Source of the DNA: Cryomorphaceae bacterium
Lineage (GTDB): Bacteria; Bacteroidota; Bacteroidia; Flavobacteriales; Schleiferiaceae
Direction: 5' to 3'
DNA length: 34,335 bases
Assembly: GCA_011525035.1 (NCBI GenBank)
Contig: WTIZ01000019.1
Span: 1 to 34,335 of the forward strand
The first letter of the stretch is position 1, and each line of letters begins with the position of its first letter. Below the pieces are notes generated by a model. The model saw only the letters and a list, made by a program, of their open reading frames with translations, was not told where the DNA came from and did not search any database. Below, one piece after another: positions 1 through 7,831 of this stretch. Both the position numbers and the translations under genes were made by a program.

Positions 1-657
1 TTTACCTGGCTCAAAAATTCGAGCGGTGTGCTCACCCTTTAAGGTATAGGTGCCATTTTCAACGCGAATCCATGAACCTTCGCGCAATCCAATAACGGGT
101 ACATTATTGAATTTATGGAATTCACCTATTCTCGTTTCACGCGTTTCACCCATGTGTTTTGATCCCGCTATAGGATCGAGGTAATGTGGGTTGATGTTGA
201 AGGGTACCCAGCCGAATGCCTTGAATGAAGGTGGGTAAACGATGGGCATATCGTTGGTGGTAGAGATGCTTTGCCCCGTCATGTTGCAGCCCGCAGAAGT
301 GCCCATGTAGGGTTTGCCGCCTCGTACTGCTGCATCTATGGCTTCAAAGTAGCCACTTTCGCGAAGGTCATTGGCAAGAACGAAGGTGTTTCCCCCACCA
401 GTGAAGAATCCATCGGCCCAGTTGCAGCCTTCTTCAGCAGAAGTAAATTCATGTGCTCCTTTGACACTAAAGCCCCAGCTCTCGAGGACTTCCTTGGCTT
501 TGGCTGTGTATCCGTCGTGTGAGATGCCGCCAGGTCGTGCATAGGGAATGAAAAGGATGTTGCCTGCCGCAGGGAAGAAGTCTTTGCACTCCTCTTCGAG
601 GTAGCTTAAATAGGGTTTTCCGTAAACGGTACTTGTACTGACAATAAGTAGCTTCAT
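1..657 (-). CDS. pepE: Dipeptidase E (peptidase family S51), C-terminus cut by window edge
   Basis: This gene encodes a cytoplasmic serine peptidase that cleaves Asp-X dipeptides. The frame is open from the ATG at 657 to base 1 (219 codons) with no stop, so the last residues lie outside; the E. coli/Salmonella enzymes are about 229 residues, so it is nearly complete. The nucleophile elbow GTSAG is visible with Ser121, followed by Asp136 (in TNDMP) and His158 (in NPHY). This is the Ser120/Asp135/His157 triad known for Salmonella PepE, shifted by one. The GGGNT motif near residue 90 also fits. The start lies 3 bp after the stop of the sialidase-like gene on the same strand, so the two are probably co-transcribed. 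The family call is secure; the physiological substrate here is not known. Confidence 0.9.
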   Translation of the reverse strand, partial: MKLLIVSTSTVYGKPYLSYLEEECKDFFPAAGNILFIPYARPGGISHDGYTAKAKEVLESWGFSVKGAHEFTSAEEGCNWADGFFTGGGNTFVLANDLRESGYFEAIDAAVRGGKPYMGTSAGCNMTGQSISTTNDMPIVYPPSFKAFGWVPFNINPHYLDPIAGSKHMGETRETRIGEFHKFNNVPVIGLREGSWIRVENGTYTLKGEHTARIFEPGK

Positions 658-660
658 GAA

Positions 661-1953
661 TTATTTTGTTTCATTGTGAAGATAGGTCCAGACCGATTTT
701 TTTAGTCCATTCATCTCGGTCCAAATTGGACGAACAATGCCGTTTTGAGCGCTGATGTGGTTGTAATCGCCCATGAAAACAGTGCTCGCCGGGAAGAAAG
801 GTTCATCGTTGATCTGCCATTCGCTCCAAGTCTGACCGCCGTCTACACTCTTGCTGAGGTAGGTATTCGTTTCGTTGTCTTTCTCTGTGTTTCTGCGGTC
901 GTAGTATACTGCATACAGGTGCCCTGAGGATGGGTCTACGGTGACCCATGGTAGGAATTGGTCCGAAGAACCTCCATCGGGGCTTACTCGGGCAGGGCGG
1001 CTCCATGTTGCCCCTGCATCGTCCGAGGAACTGATCCATATTTCGCCGCCGTTGAGCGGGTCTTTATCGCCCCAGCAAATGTAAACTCGGCCATAGTAGG
1101 CGCTGCTTTCGCAATGGTCAACCACAGTTACTGGCATGCCGTTGGCACGATTAAATCCTGGATAGCTCTGTGTCCAGCCGTCTTTTTGGTCGGCCACGCG
1201 AATTTCTTCCCAGTTTTTTCCATCCAAGCTACGGTTGAAGTAAATACCACCATTTAATGCCCAGCCTACATAGCGTGCGTTTTTGATGCCATATGCGGGA
1301 ACAGCACCTTCACTGGTGCCGTCGTCGTCTATACAGTCGCCCTGTTGTTCGGTGATGACCACAGGCTCGGACCAACTCTGTCCTCCGTCATTACTTTCGC
1401 TGAAAAGGATGGTGCTTTTGCAATTTTCGTCTGAGGTGCCGTAGGCGTCAAATTGGGTCCAGCTCAAAGCAATAGTGCCCTTTGTTGGATGAATGGCAGC
1501 CCATTCTTTATCGTGTTTTTTTCCATTAACGGCAGTAAAGGATCCGTCGGTAAACGAGCCTCGTGGTCCGTCTTTTGTTTGGCAGACCATACGGTCGAGG
1601 ATCTGATCGCTGCTCCAATTGGTGCCCTCGGGGTCGCTGAGGTGGAAATAATAAACGCGGCCATTACCGTCAGTTATAATGCAAGGGTCGCCCCAGACGC
1701 CATAGGGGCTCGTTATTTTTTCTTGGGTCCAAGTCACTCCGCCGTCGGTACTTTGGTAAAAGTTGTCCAAAATGCTCGCGGCATAAACGTTCATGGGATT
1801 GGTAGGGTCCACGCTGATGCTGGGTTCACAGATGCCGCTGCGGAAGGAGGGTCCTTCATGAATTTTCACCGCTTGAGCGAATGTGTTAAAACTGCTCAAC
1901 AAGGCGCCGAGGAGCAGGGTGAAAAGCGAAAATTGGCTTAATTTCACGGACAT
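661..1953 (-). CDS. Secreted BNR/Asp-box repeat protein (sialidase superfamily fold)
   Basis: This is a 430-residue exported protein with a clear signal peptide (a Lys, a hydrophobic run, then a cleavage-like FAQA near residue 28). At least four or five Asp-box motifs of the form S-x-D-G-G-x-T-W are spaced through it: STDGGVTW near residues 68-75, SNDGGQSW, SLDGKNW, SSDDAGATW and SVDGGQTW. They mark a six-bladed beta-propeller of the sialidase/BNR type. I cannot confirm the Arg triad or Tyr/Glu nucleophile pair of true sialidases, so glycosidase activity is inference only. I chose the ATG at 1953 because it puts the signal peptide at the N-terminus; an in-frame ATG at 1977 is also possible. 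No type IX sorting domain is obvious at the C-terminus. It is followed within 3 bp by pepE. Confidence 0.75.
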   Translation of the reverse strand: MSVKLSQFSLFTLLLGALLSSFNTFAQAVKIHEGPSFRSGICEPSISVDPTNPMNVYAASILDNFYQSTDGGVTWTQEKITSPYGVWGDPCIITDGNGRVYYFHLSDPEGTNWSSDQILDRMVCQTKDGPRGSFTDGSFTAVNGKKHDKEWAAIHPTKGTIALSWTQFDAYGTSDENCKSTILFSESNDGGQSWSEPVVITEQQGDCIDDDGTSEGAVPAYGIKNARYVGWALNGGIYFNRSLDGKNWEEIRVADQKDGWTQSYPGFNRANGMPVTVVDHCESSAYYGRVYICWGDKDPLNGGEIWISSSDDAGATWSRPARVSPDGGSSDQFLPWVTVDPSSGHLYAVYYDRRNTEKDNETNTYLSKSVDGGQTWSEWQINDEPFFPASTVFMGDYNHISAQNGIVRPIWTEMNGLKKSVWTYLHNETK

Positions 1954-2473
1954 GAAAAAATCAGTGCTTCTACTCATATTGGTGTGCTTTGGAATCTGTG
2001 GGTTCTCCACGAAGGTAAAGCATGAGTTCTATGTAAGCGTCACCGATATTTATGTTGATGCAGAAAAAGGGCAGATTAATGGTGTTGTGAAGTGTTTCCC
2101 GGACGATTGGGAGCGTGCTATGAATGCTTTGCTTGCTGATAAAGTTAGGCGCTACGTGCAGTTAGATTCGACTTCGCAAGACAGCTTGCATGCCGTGTAT
2201 TTACAGAAGCATTTAAACGTTCAGGTAGGTGAGCAGCCGCTGAAGTTCGGCTACTCGGGCACGGTGCGAGGACCTGATGAGGTGTATTTGCTGTTTGAGG
2301 GACCTATGGAATTGGCCCCGGAAGAATATGCAAGTGGATGGACAGTAAACCAGACCTTGTTGGCGGACATTTATCCCACTCAGGAGAACATCGTCATCTT
2401 GCATTACGACGGTCAGAAATATACCAGTAGTTGCCGCGAGGGCAATGAGTACGAATTCAATTATTCATTCTAG
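1952..2473 (+). CDS. DUF6702-like secreted protein
   Basis: This is a 173-residue protein with a signal peptide (MKKSVLLLILVCFGICGFS), followed by a beta-rich sequence beginning KHEFYVSVTDI and containing CFPDDWE. That opening and the D-D-W/L-E motif resemble the DUF6702 family of Bacteroidota, whose function is unknown. The open frame extends upstream to 1883, but the ATG at 1952 is preferred because it places the signal sequence first. Its start codon overlaps the start codon of the divergent gene at 1953. The stop codon is immediately followed by the ATG of the HupE/UreJ gene, so translation is probably coupled. It is likely periplasmic or envelope-located. The family assignment rests on remembered sequence character, not a search. 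Confidence 0.7.
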   Translation: MKKSVLLLILVCFGICGFSTKVKHEFYVSVTDIYVDAEKGQINGVVKCFPDDWERAMNALLADKVRRYVQLDSTSQDSLHAVYLQKHLNVQVGEQPLKFGYSGTVRGPDEVYLLFEGPMELAPEEYASGWTVNQTLLADIYPTQENIVILHYDGQKYTSSCREGNEYEFNYSF

Positions 2474-3034
2474 ATGTTTTACATAGAGCTGGGCCTCAGG
2501 CACATTCTCGATATTGAAGGGTACGACCACATGTTGTTTTTGCTCGCCCTTACCTTGCCATTGACCTTCCGAGATTGGAAACAGACCCTTTGGTGGGTCA
2601 CGGCTTTTACAGTGGGGCACAGTTTGACGCTAGCGCTTACTGCAACCGCGTTGATTACGGTAGATAGTACTTGGGTGGAACTGGGCATTGCAGTGACCAT
2701 ATTCTTCACGGGCATTTTTCATTTACTTCGAAATTTTTCAGTGTCCAATTCTGGCCGCTACCTCTCGCTCATCTTCGGCGCAGTGCACGGCATGGGCTTC
2801 GGCTCGTATTATTCATTCATCGCGCAAGACGATGTTTTTTGGTGGGCGTGGTTACCATTTAATGTCGGCATTGAACTAGGACAAATCCTCCTTGTTGTGG
2901 TGTTGCTTTTTGTATATTCGATTTTCCAAAAAATTGGCGTGTCCATTAAGACCGTTCGAATCCTGATAACAGGAGTAGTACTCACCTTAAGTGCGCAGAT
3001 GATTTTGGAACGAATTCCTAACGAACTCTTTTAA
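2474..3034 (+). CDS. HupE/UreJ-family membrane protein (HupE_UreJ_2 type)
   Basis: This is a 186-residue polytopic inner membrane protein with about five or six hydrophobic segments. It carries the family's conserved histidines: H10 and the GYDH motif (H19) in the first helix, H49 in FTVGHS, H83, and H105 in VHGMGFG. HupE and UreJ proteins are thought to be nickel or cobalt permeases; the HupE_UreJ_2 branch common in Bacteroidota is uncharacterised, so the substrate here is unknown. It starts directly after the stop of the DUF6702 gene and ends 9 bp before the M1 peptidase, giving a three-gene operon. No hydrogenase or urease genes are in the window, which argues against a simple role in loading those enzymes. 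Confidence 0.8.
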   Translation: MFYIELGLRHILDIEGYDHMLFLLALTLPLTFRDWKQTLWWVTAFTVGHSLTLALTATALITVDSTWVELGIAVTIFFTGIFHLLRNFSVSNSGRYLSLIFGAVHGMGFGSYYSFIAQDDVFWWAWLPFNVGIELGQILLVVVLLFVYSIFQKIGVSIKTVRILITGVVLTLSAQMILERIPNELF

Positions 3035-3043
3035 TTCAAATAC

Positions 3044-5380
3044 ATGAGAAATAGATTGTTATGGTTGGCCTTAGGGGCTGCTTTTACATTGACTGCACAG
3101 AATGTCAATACGTCTAAATTCCGTCAATTAGGTCAAGAGTTGCCTACGCCAAACGTCTACCGTACGGCTTCAGGGGCACCGGGTCATGAGTACTACCAGC
3201 AGCAGGCTGATTACAACATGAGCATTACCCTTGATGATGAAACGCAACGCATCTACGGGAAAGAGACCATCACTTACACGAACAATAGCCCGGACGAGCT
3301 GCGCTATTTGTGGGTGCAATTGGACCAAAATATGCGTGCAAAAAACAGCACGACACAAGAGATCAAGCGCGGACCGATCTTCTCGGAGCGCGGCAATACG
3401 GCGCAGACGGCTTTCAATCAGCTAAAGAACAATCAGTTCTATGATTTTGACGGAGGCTTTAAGATCGATTACGTACAGACTACTTCAGGCAAGAACTTGC
3501 GCTACACCATCAACAATACGATGATGCGCATCGATCTGCCTACACCATTGCGCAAAGGGCAGAAATTCTCGTTCAATATCAAATGGTGGTTCAACATCAA
3601 CGACCGTATGGACATTGGTGGTCGTTCAGGTTACGAGTACTTTGAAGAAGACGATAACTACCTCTACACCATCGCACAGTTCTTCCCAAGAATGGCAGTG
3701 TACAATGATGTTGAAGGATGGCAGAACAAGCAGTTCTTAGGTTCGGGCGAGTTTACCCTTCCTTTTGGGGATTACAAGGTGAGCATTACCGTTCCTTCAG
3801 ATCACGTGGTGGCTTCGACGGGTAAGCTTACCAACGAGAGCAAGATATTGTCGTCGAAGCAGCGTGCCCGTTTGGCCAAGGCGCGCAAGAGCTATGACGA
3901 TCCGGTGATTATTGTGACGCAAGAAGAAGCAGAGCAAGCAGAAAAGGACAAGAGCACGAAGAGCAAGACTTGGGTATTCGAAGCAGAGAATGTTCGTGAT
4001 TTCGCCTTTGCGACTTCGCGTAAGTTCATCTGGGATGCACAGGCGGTAGATATTAATGGTAAGACTACCATGGCGATGAGCTACTACCCGAAAGAAGGGA
4101 ACCCATTGTGGGAGCAGTACTCAACGCGCGTTGTTGCGCACACTTTGAAGGTGTACAGCAAATTCACAGTAGATTACCCGTACCACAAAGCCATTTCGGT
4201 ACACACCAAATGGATCGGTATGGAGTACCCGCAGATTTGTTTCAACGGCGGTCGTCCAGAAGCAGACGGCACGTACAGCGAGAGCACGAAGTATGGAATG
4301 ATTGGTGTGATTATCCACGAGGTAGGTCACAACTTCTTCCCGATGATTATTAACTCTGACGAGCGCCAGTGGACGTGGATGGACGAAGGTCTGAACACGT
4401 TTGTACAGTACTTGACAGAGCAAGAGTGGGATCACGAGTACCCATCTCGTCGTGGTCCTGCGCACAAGATTGTGCCTTACATGAGTGGCCCTAAGGAGGA
4501 TATGGTTCCGATTATGACCAATTCTGAGAGCATCTTGCAGTTTGGGAACAATGCCTACGGCAAGCCAGCAACTGCATTGAACATCCTGCGCGAAACGGTT
4601 ATGGGTCGTGAGTTGTTCGACTACGCCTTTAAAGAGTACAGCCGTCGTTGGGCCTTTAAGCACCCATCACCGGCAGATTTCTTCCGTACGATGGAAGACG
4701 CTTCAGGGGTAGATTTGGATTGGTTCTGGAGAGGTTGGTTCTACACCACAGATCATGTGGATATCGCAATCACTGATGTACAGTGGTACCAGATGAGCTC
4801 GAAAAATCCTGATGTAGAAAACCCAATTCTTGAGGAGAAGGCCGCGAAAGCCGATGCACATATTGGTAAAGCACGTAATTCAGTCATTCGCACAGTAGTG
4901 GATGAAAACGAGGCGGCTCGTGATTTCTACAACCGTTACAACCGTTTTGAGGTGAAGGAAAGTGACCGCGAAGAGTACCAGCGCTACCGCGACGGTTTGA
5001 GCGAGGAAGAGGCAGCAATGCTTGATGCAGGCTACCACTTCTACGGTGTTTCTTTTGAGAACCAAGGAGGCTTGGTGATGCCATTGGTATTGCGCTTCAC
5101 ATTGGAAGACGGCACGGAAGAAGTACGAAGAATAGCTGCTGAGGTGTGGTTGAAGAATGAGGATAGCTTCACGAAGTGGTTCAACTTCCCACAGCCTGTG
5201 GTGCAGATTACATTAGATCCGTTCCTGGAAATGGCGGATACTGATCGTAGCGATAACTATTGGCCAGCAATGGCAGAGCCAAGCAAGTTCGACGTGTATT
5301 CACGCGGTGCAACAAGCAGATGGCAACGCAATGGTCGTAGCAATCCTATGCGCGAAGCAAGAGCTGCAGGCAACGAATAA
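3044..5380 (+). CDS. Secreted M1-family zinc metallopeptidase
   Basis: This is a 778-residue gluzincin aminopeptidase-type protein. A short signal peptide (residues 1-19) ends in TAQ. The exopeptidase-region motif is GMEYP (392-396), a variant of GAMEN. The zinc site is HEVGH (425-429) with the third ligand Glu448 in WMDEGLN, exactly 18 residues after the second His. A Tyr/Arg-rich catalytic C-half follows. Residues about 262-310 form a highly charged Lys/Glu/Arg insertion, and residues about 590-650 are again charged and helical. No recognisable type IX C-terminal sorting domain is present, so it is probably periplasmic. It is the last gene of the DUF6702-HupE-M1 operon and is followed by a strong terminator. 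The family is certain; substrate specificity is unknown. Confidence 0.92.
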   Translation: MRNRLLWLALGAAFTLTAQNVNTSKFRQLGQELPTPNVYRTASGAPGHEYYQQQADYNMSITLDDETQRIYGKETITYTNNSPDELRYLWVQLDQNMRAKNSTTQEIKRGPIFSERGNTAQTAFNQLKNNQFYDFDGGFKIDYVQTTSGKNLRYTINNTMMRIDLPTPLRKGQKFSFNIKWWFNINDRMDIGGRSGYEYFEEDDNYLYTIAQFFPRMAVYNDVEGWQNKQFLGSGEFTLPFGDYKVSITVPSDHVVASTGKLTNESKILSSKQRARLAKARKSYDDPVIIVTQEEAEQAEKDKSTKSKTWVFEAENVRDFAFATSRKFIWDAQAVDINGKTTMAMSYYPKEGNPLWEQYSTRVVAHTLKVYSKFTVDYPYHKAISVHTKWIGMEYPQICFNGGRPEADGTYSESTKYGMIGVIIHEVGHNFFPMIINSDERQWTWMDEGLNTFVQYLTEQEWDHEYPSRRGPAHKIVPYMSGPKEDMVPIMTNSESILQFGNNAYGKPATALNILRETVMGRELFDYAFKEYSRRWAFKHPSPADFFRTMEDASGVDLDWFWRGWFYTTDHVDIAITDVQWYQMSSKNPDVENPILEEKAAKADAHIGKARNSVIRTVVDENEAARDFYNRYNRFEVKESDREEYQRYRDGLSEEEAAMLDAGYHFYGVSFENQGGLVMPLVLRFTLEDGTEEVRRIAAEVWLKNEDSFTKWFNFPQPVVQITLDPFLEMADTDRSDNYWPAMAEPSKFDVYSRGATSRWQRNGRSNPMREARAAGNE

Positions 5381-5400
5381 GCTGCCGATACGAGATAGAG

Positions 5401-5428
5401 AGCCGTCCCACTGGGGCGGCTTTTTTTA
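5401..5428 (+). terminator. Rho-independent terminator after M1 peptidase
   Basis: A 9-bp GC-rich stem (5401-5409 with 5413-5421, one G-T pair, loop ACT) runs straight into seven T residues (5421-5427). It lies 20 bp after the M1 stop codon, closes the DUF6702-HupE-M1 operon and separates it from creD. Confidence 0.9.
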
Positions 5429-5521
5429 TGGTCAAAAGTCTGTTTAACAAAGTATTATCATTTGAAGGATACTTGAGTTTATAACGGTGACGTTTTGGGT
5501 GGTGAAAAATTTAATCACTCC

Positions 5522-6826
5522 ATGAAGTTTACCGAAAAACCTATGTTCAAGATGCTAGCCGTGGGCGCGCTAGCTGTTTTATTGCTGATACCGGCAACGC
5601 TGGTTCAGAACCTGATTCACGAAAGAGAATCGACCCAGAATTCCGCCATTTCTCAAATGACCAGTATTTGGGGTGGCGATCAAATGATTGTAGGGCCGTA
5701 CTTAAGTATTCCCTATTTGGACCCGTATACAGTCACCAATGACGACGGTTCACAAAGTGTGAGCTATTCGAGAAAGAACTTATATGTGCTGCCTGAGGTG
5801 CTTGAGGGCGACGTCGACATCGTTCCTGAAACGCGCTCCCTTGGGATGTATGAAGCCATAGTCTATGAAGGGGATATGTCGTTTTCAGGCCAATTCATCT
5901 TGCCGGATTACAAGACTTTGGGCATTCAAGAGCGGTTCTTGGAATGGGACAAGGCGACCATCAATATGGGCATCTCCGACCTACGCGGTGTGGAAGGTAA
6001 TTTCGAGTTCAATTGGAACGAGCAACCCTTGCAGATGAGCTCCGGATTGAGCAGTAATGAGATCTACCACAGCGGTATCCATGCGCCGGTAGAAGTAAGC
6101 GAAGATCAGAAGTACATTTTTACCATCCGTGCAACTCTTCGTGGCAGCAGTAGGTTCTCTGTAGTGCCCTTTGGCAAACAGACCCGTTTTTCTATGATTA
6201 GTCCGTGGACCGAGCCTAGTTTTAAAGGCAGCTATGCCACGGCTTCTTATGCGCCTTCGGAAGATGGTTTTGAGGCTACCTGGGAAGTGAGTCATTTGAA
6301 CAGAAATTACCCTCAGGCCTGGACGGGACGCAAATACAGTCCTACGAATGATTTCTTTGGCACTGAATTTATTCGCTCCGTGGACACCTACAGCAAGACC
6401 AATCGAGTGGCTAAGTATGCTATTCTCATCATTGCGCTTACGTTTATGGTATTCTACTTTTCGGAGCTCATCAACAGTTCTAGCGTGAATGCCTTGCAAT
6501 ACGTGCTTATCGGTCTGGCATTGGTGCTCTTTTACACGTTGTTGTTATCATTTAGTGAACATCTAGGGTTCAATAGGGCCTATGCAGTTGCAGGACTGAT
6601 GACGGTGGTCATGGAGTTCTTGTATGCGAAGAGTGTATTGAAAAGCGCAAAGCTTGCAGGCTATGTGGCGGGTGTGTTGACTTTGCTGTACGGTTTTGTC
6701 TTTGTGCTGATCCAATTAAAGGATTTCGCACTATTGGCAGGAAGTCTTGGCTTGTTTGTCATCTTGGGCGGCATCATGTACATCTCACGAAATATTGAGT
6801 GGGACTTTGAGAGCTCGCAAGAGTAG
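5522..6826 (+). CDS. creD: Cell envelope integrity protein CreD family
   Basis: This is a 434-residue inner membrane protein. The sequence shows one N-terminal transmembrane helix (about residues 11-30, ending ATLVQNLI), a large periplasmic beta-rich domain starting IWGGDQMIVGPYLSIPY, and a cluster of about five C-terminal transmembrane segments from about residue 300. That architecture and the opening of the periplasmic domain match CreD (E. coli about 450 residues). The ATG at 5522 is chosen because MKFTEKPMFKML precedes the first helix; a TTG at 5495 is also in frame. In Enterobacteria CreD belongs to the CreBC regulon and affects envelope stress and beta-lactam response; no creBC genes are nearby, so the local role is unknown. 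It stands alone between two terminators. Confidence 0.88.
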   Translation: MKFTEKPMFKMLAVGALAVLLLIPATLVQNLIHERESTQNSAISQMTSIWGGDQMIVGPYLSIPYLDPYTVTNDDGSQSVSYSRKNLYVLPEVLEGDVDIVPETRSLGMYEAIVYEGDMSFSGQFILPDYKTLGIQERFLEWDKATINMGISDLRGVEGNFEFNWNEQPLQMSSGLSSNEIYHSGIHAPVEVSEDQKYIFTIRATLRGSSRFSVVPFGKQTRFSMISPWTEPSFKGSYATASYAPSEDGFEATWEVSHLNRNYPQAWTGRKYSPTNDFFGTEFIRSVDTYSKTNRVAKYAILIIALTFMVFYFSELINSSSVNALQYVLIGLALVLFYTLLLSFSEHLGFNRAYAVAGLMTVVMEFLYAKSVLKSAKLAGYVAGVLTLLYGFVFVLIQLKDFALLAGSLGLFVILGGIMYISRNIEWDFESSQE

Positions 6827-6835
6827 GGACCTAAA

Positions 6836-6866
6836 AAAATCCCCGCCGGGTACCGGCGGGGATTTT
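6836..6866. terminator. Bidirectional terminator between creD and accD
   Basis: A perfect 14-bp inverted repeat (6836-6849 with 6853-6866, loop GTA) has an A-run on the left and a T-run on the right. It therefore gives a GC-rich hairpin plus U-tract in both directions and terminates the convergent creD and accD transcripts. Confidence 0.93.
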
Positions 6867-6888
6867 CATTTCAAAAATTTTGGGAGAC

Positions 6889-7734
6889 TTAGTCCATCAC
6901 CATATCCAGGTATTGGCTGAGTCTTTCTTTTAGATTTTTGCGCTCCACGATAAAATCTAAGAAGCCGTGCTCGAGCAAGAACTCTGAACGTTGGAATCCT
7001 TCTGGTAGGTCTTTACCGATGGTTTCTTTCACAACACGTGGTCCTGCGAATGCGATCAGTGCATTCGGCTCTGCAATATTGATATCACCGAGCATTGCGT
7101 AAGACGCGGTCACACCACCCGTAGTTGGGTCTGTAAGGAAGGAGATATAAGGAATCTTCTTTTCGTCCATCAAGGCAATTTTCGCTGAAGTTTTCGCCAT
7201 CTGCATCAAAGAGAAAGCGGCCTCCATCATACGTGCGCCACCAGATTTAGAAATCATGAGGAACGGAGCACCTGTTTTTAGACTGTGGTCCATCGCGCGA
7301 GCAATTTTCTCTCCTACAACCGAACCCATGGATCCACCAATGAAGTTGAAGTTCATACAGGCAACAACGATCTCGCGACCGTTCATCATCCCATAACCAG
7401 AGGTCAGGGCGTCTTTCAAGCCGCTTTTCTTCTTTCCGCCTTTCAAGCGGTCCTTGTATGGCTTTGTATCCTCGAATTTGAGTGGGTCCTTCGACACCAT
7501 ATCTGCATCGAGCTCAGTGAACTCACCATTATCGAAAAGAATGGAGAAATATTCTTTGGCATTCACTCTATCGTGGTGACCACAATTGCTACACGTCCAA
7601 AGGTCAGCAGCATGGTCGTCCACACTTACGATCACCTTACATTTTGGACACTTGTGCCACAGGCCATCGGGTGTTTCTTTTTTGTCTTTCGTCTCTGTGG
7701 TTATACCAGCAGTCGTTCTTTTAAACCAACCCAT
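6889..7734 (-). CDS. accD: Acetyl-CoA carboxylase carboxyltransferase subunit beta
   Basis: This 281-residue protein is the beta subunit of the carboxyltransferase that moves carboxyl from biotin to acetyl-CoA, the first committed step of fatty acid synthesis; it works with AccA in an A2B2 complex (accA is not in the window). The N-terminal zinc ribbon is intact, with Cys29, Cys32, Cys48 and Cys51 (CPKC ... CSNC). The crotonase-like core includes SGGARM and the [13 protein letters not shown] motif that helps bind CoA and carboxybiotin. Length matches the family (about 285-305). It lies downstream of fbaB on the same strand, with a probable terminator between them, and ends against the bidirectional terminator shared with creD. 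Confidence 0.97.
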   Translation of the reverse strand: MGWFKRTTAGITTETKDKKETPDGLWHKCPKCKVIVSVDDHAADLWTCSNCGHHDRVNAKEYFSILFDNGEFTELDADMVSKDPLKFEDTKPYKDRLKGGKKKSGLKDALTSGYGMMNGREIVVACMNFNFIGGSMGSVVGEKIARAMDHSLKTGAPFLMISKSGGARMMEAAFSLMQMAKTSAKIALMDEKKIPYISFLTDPTTGGVTASYAMLGDINIAEPNALIAFAGPRVVKETIGKDLPEGFQRSEFLLEHGFLDFIVERKNLKERLSQYLDMVMD

Positions 7735-7772
7735 AGGGGATATTAATTACGATTCAGGATGCTAATGTAGTG

Positions 7773-7804
7773 AAAAAGGGCACTCATCGTGGAGATGGGT
7801 GCCC
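7773..7804 (-). terminator. Probable terminator after fbaB
   Basis: An 11-bp stem with one mismatch in the minus-strand RNA (7794-7804 with 7778-7788, loop of five) is followed on the minus strand by five U residues (complement of 7773-7777). It sits 28 bp beyond the fbaB stop and would separate or attenuate fbaB from accD. Confidence 0.7.
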
Positions 7805-7831
7805 TCTTAAAAAAGTGTACGTTATCTAATA

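Noticed and set aside
1453-1941. 162-residue plus-strand open frame antisense to the BNR-repeat gene
   Set aside because: It is opposite a gene with signal peptide and repeated Asp-boxes, has no motif or leader, and its content is what the complementary strand of a coding region yields.
4121-4663. 180-residue minus-strand open frame inside the M1 peptidase gene
   Set aside because: It lies opposite the zinc-site coding region; the plus strand protein is certain, and the antisense translation has no domain, start context or operon partner.
3044-5380. Type IX secretion cargo identity of the M1 peptidase
   Set aside because: No conserved C-terminal sorting domain is visible; the end (RSNPMREARAAGNE) is unlike those domains.
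5981-6499. 172-residue minus-strand open frame inside creD
   Set aside because: Shadow of the creD reading frame; no recognisable family or promoter.
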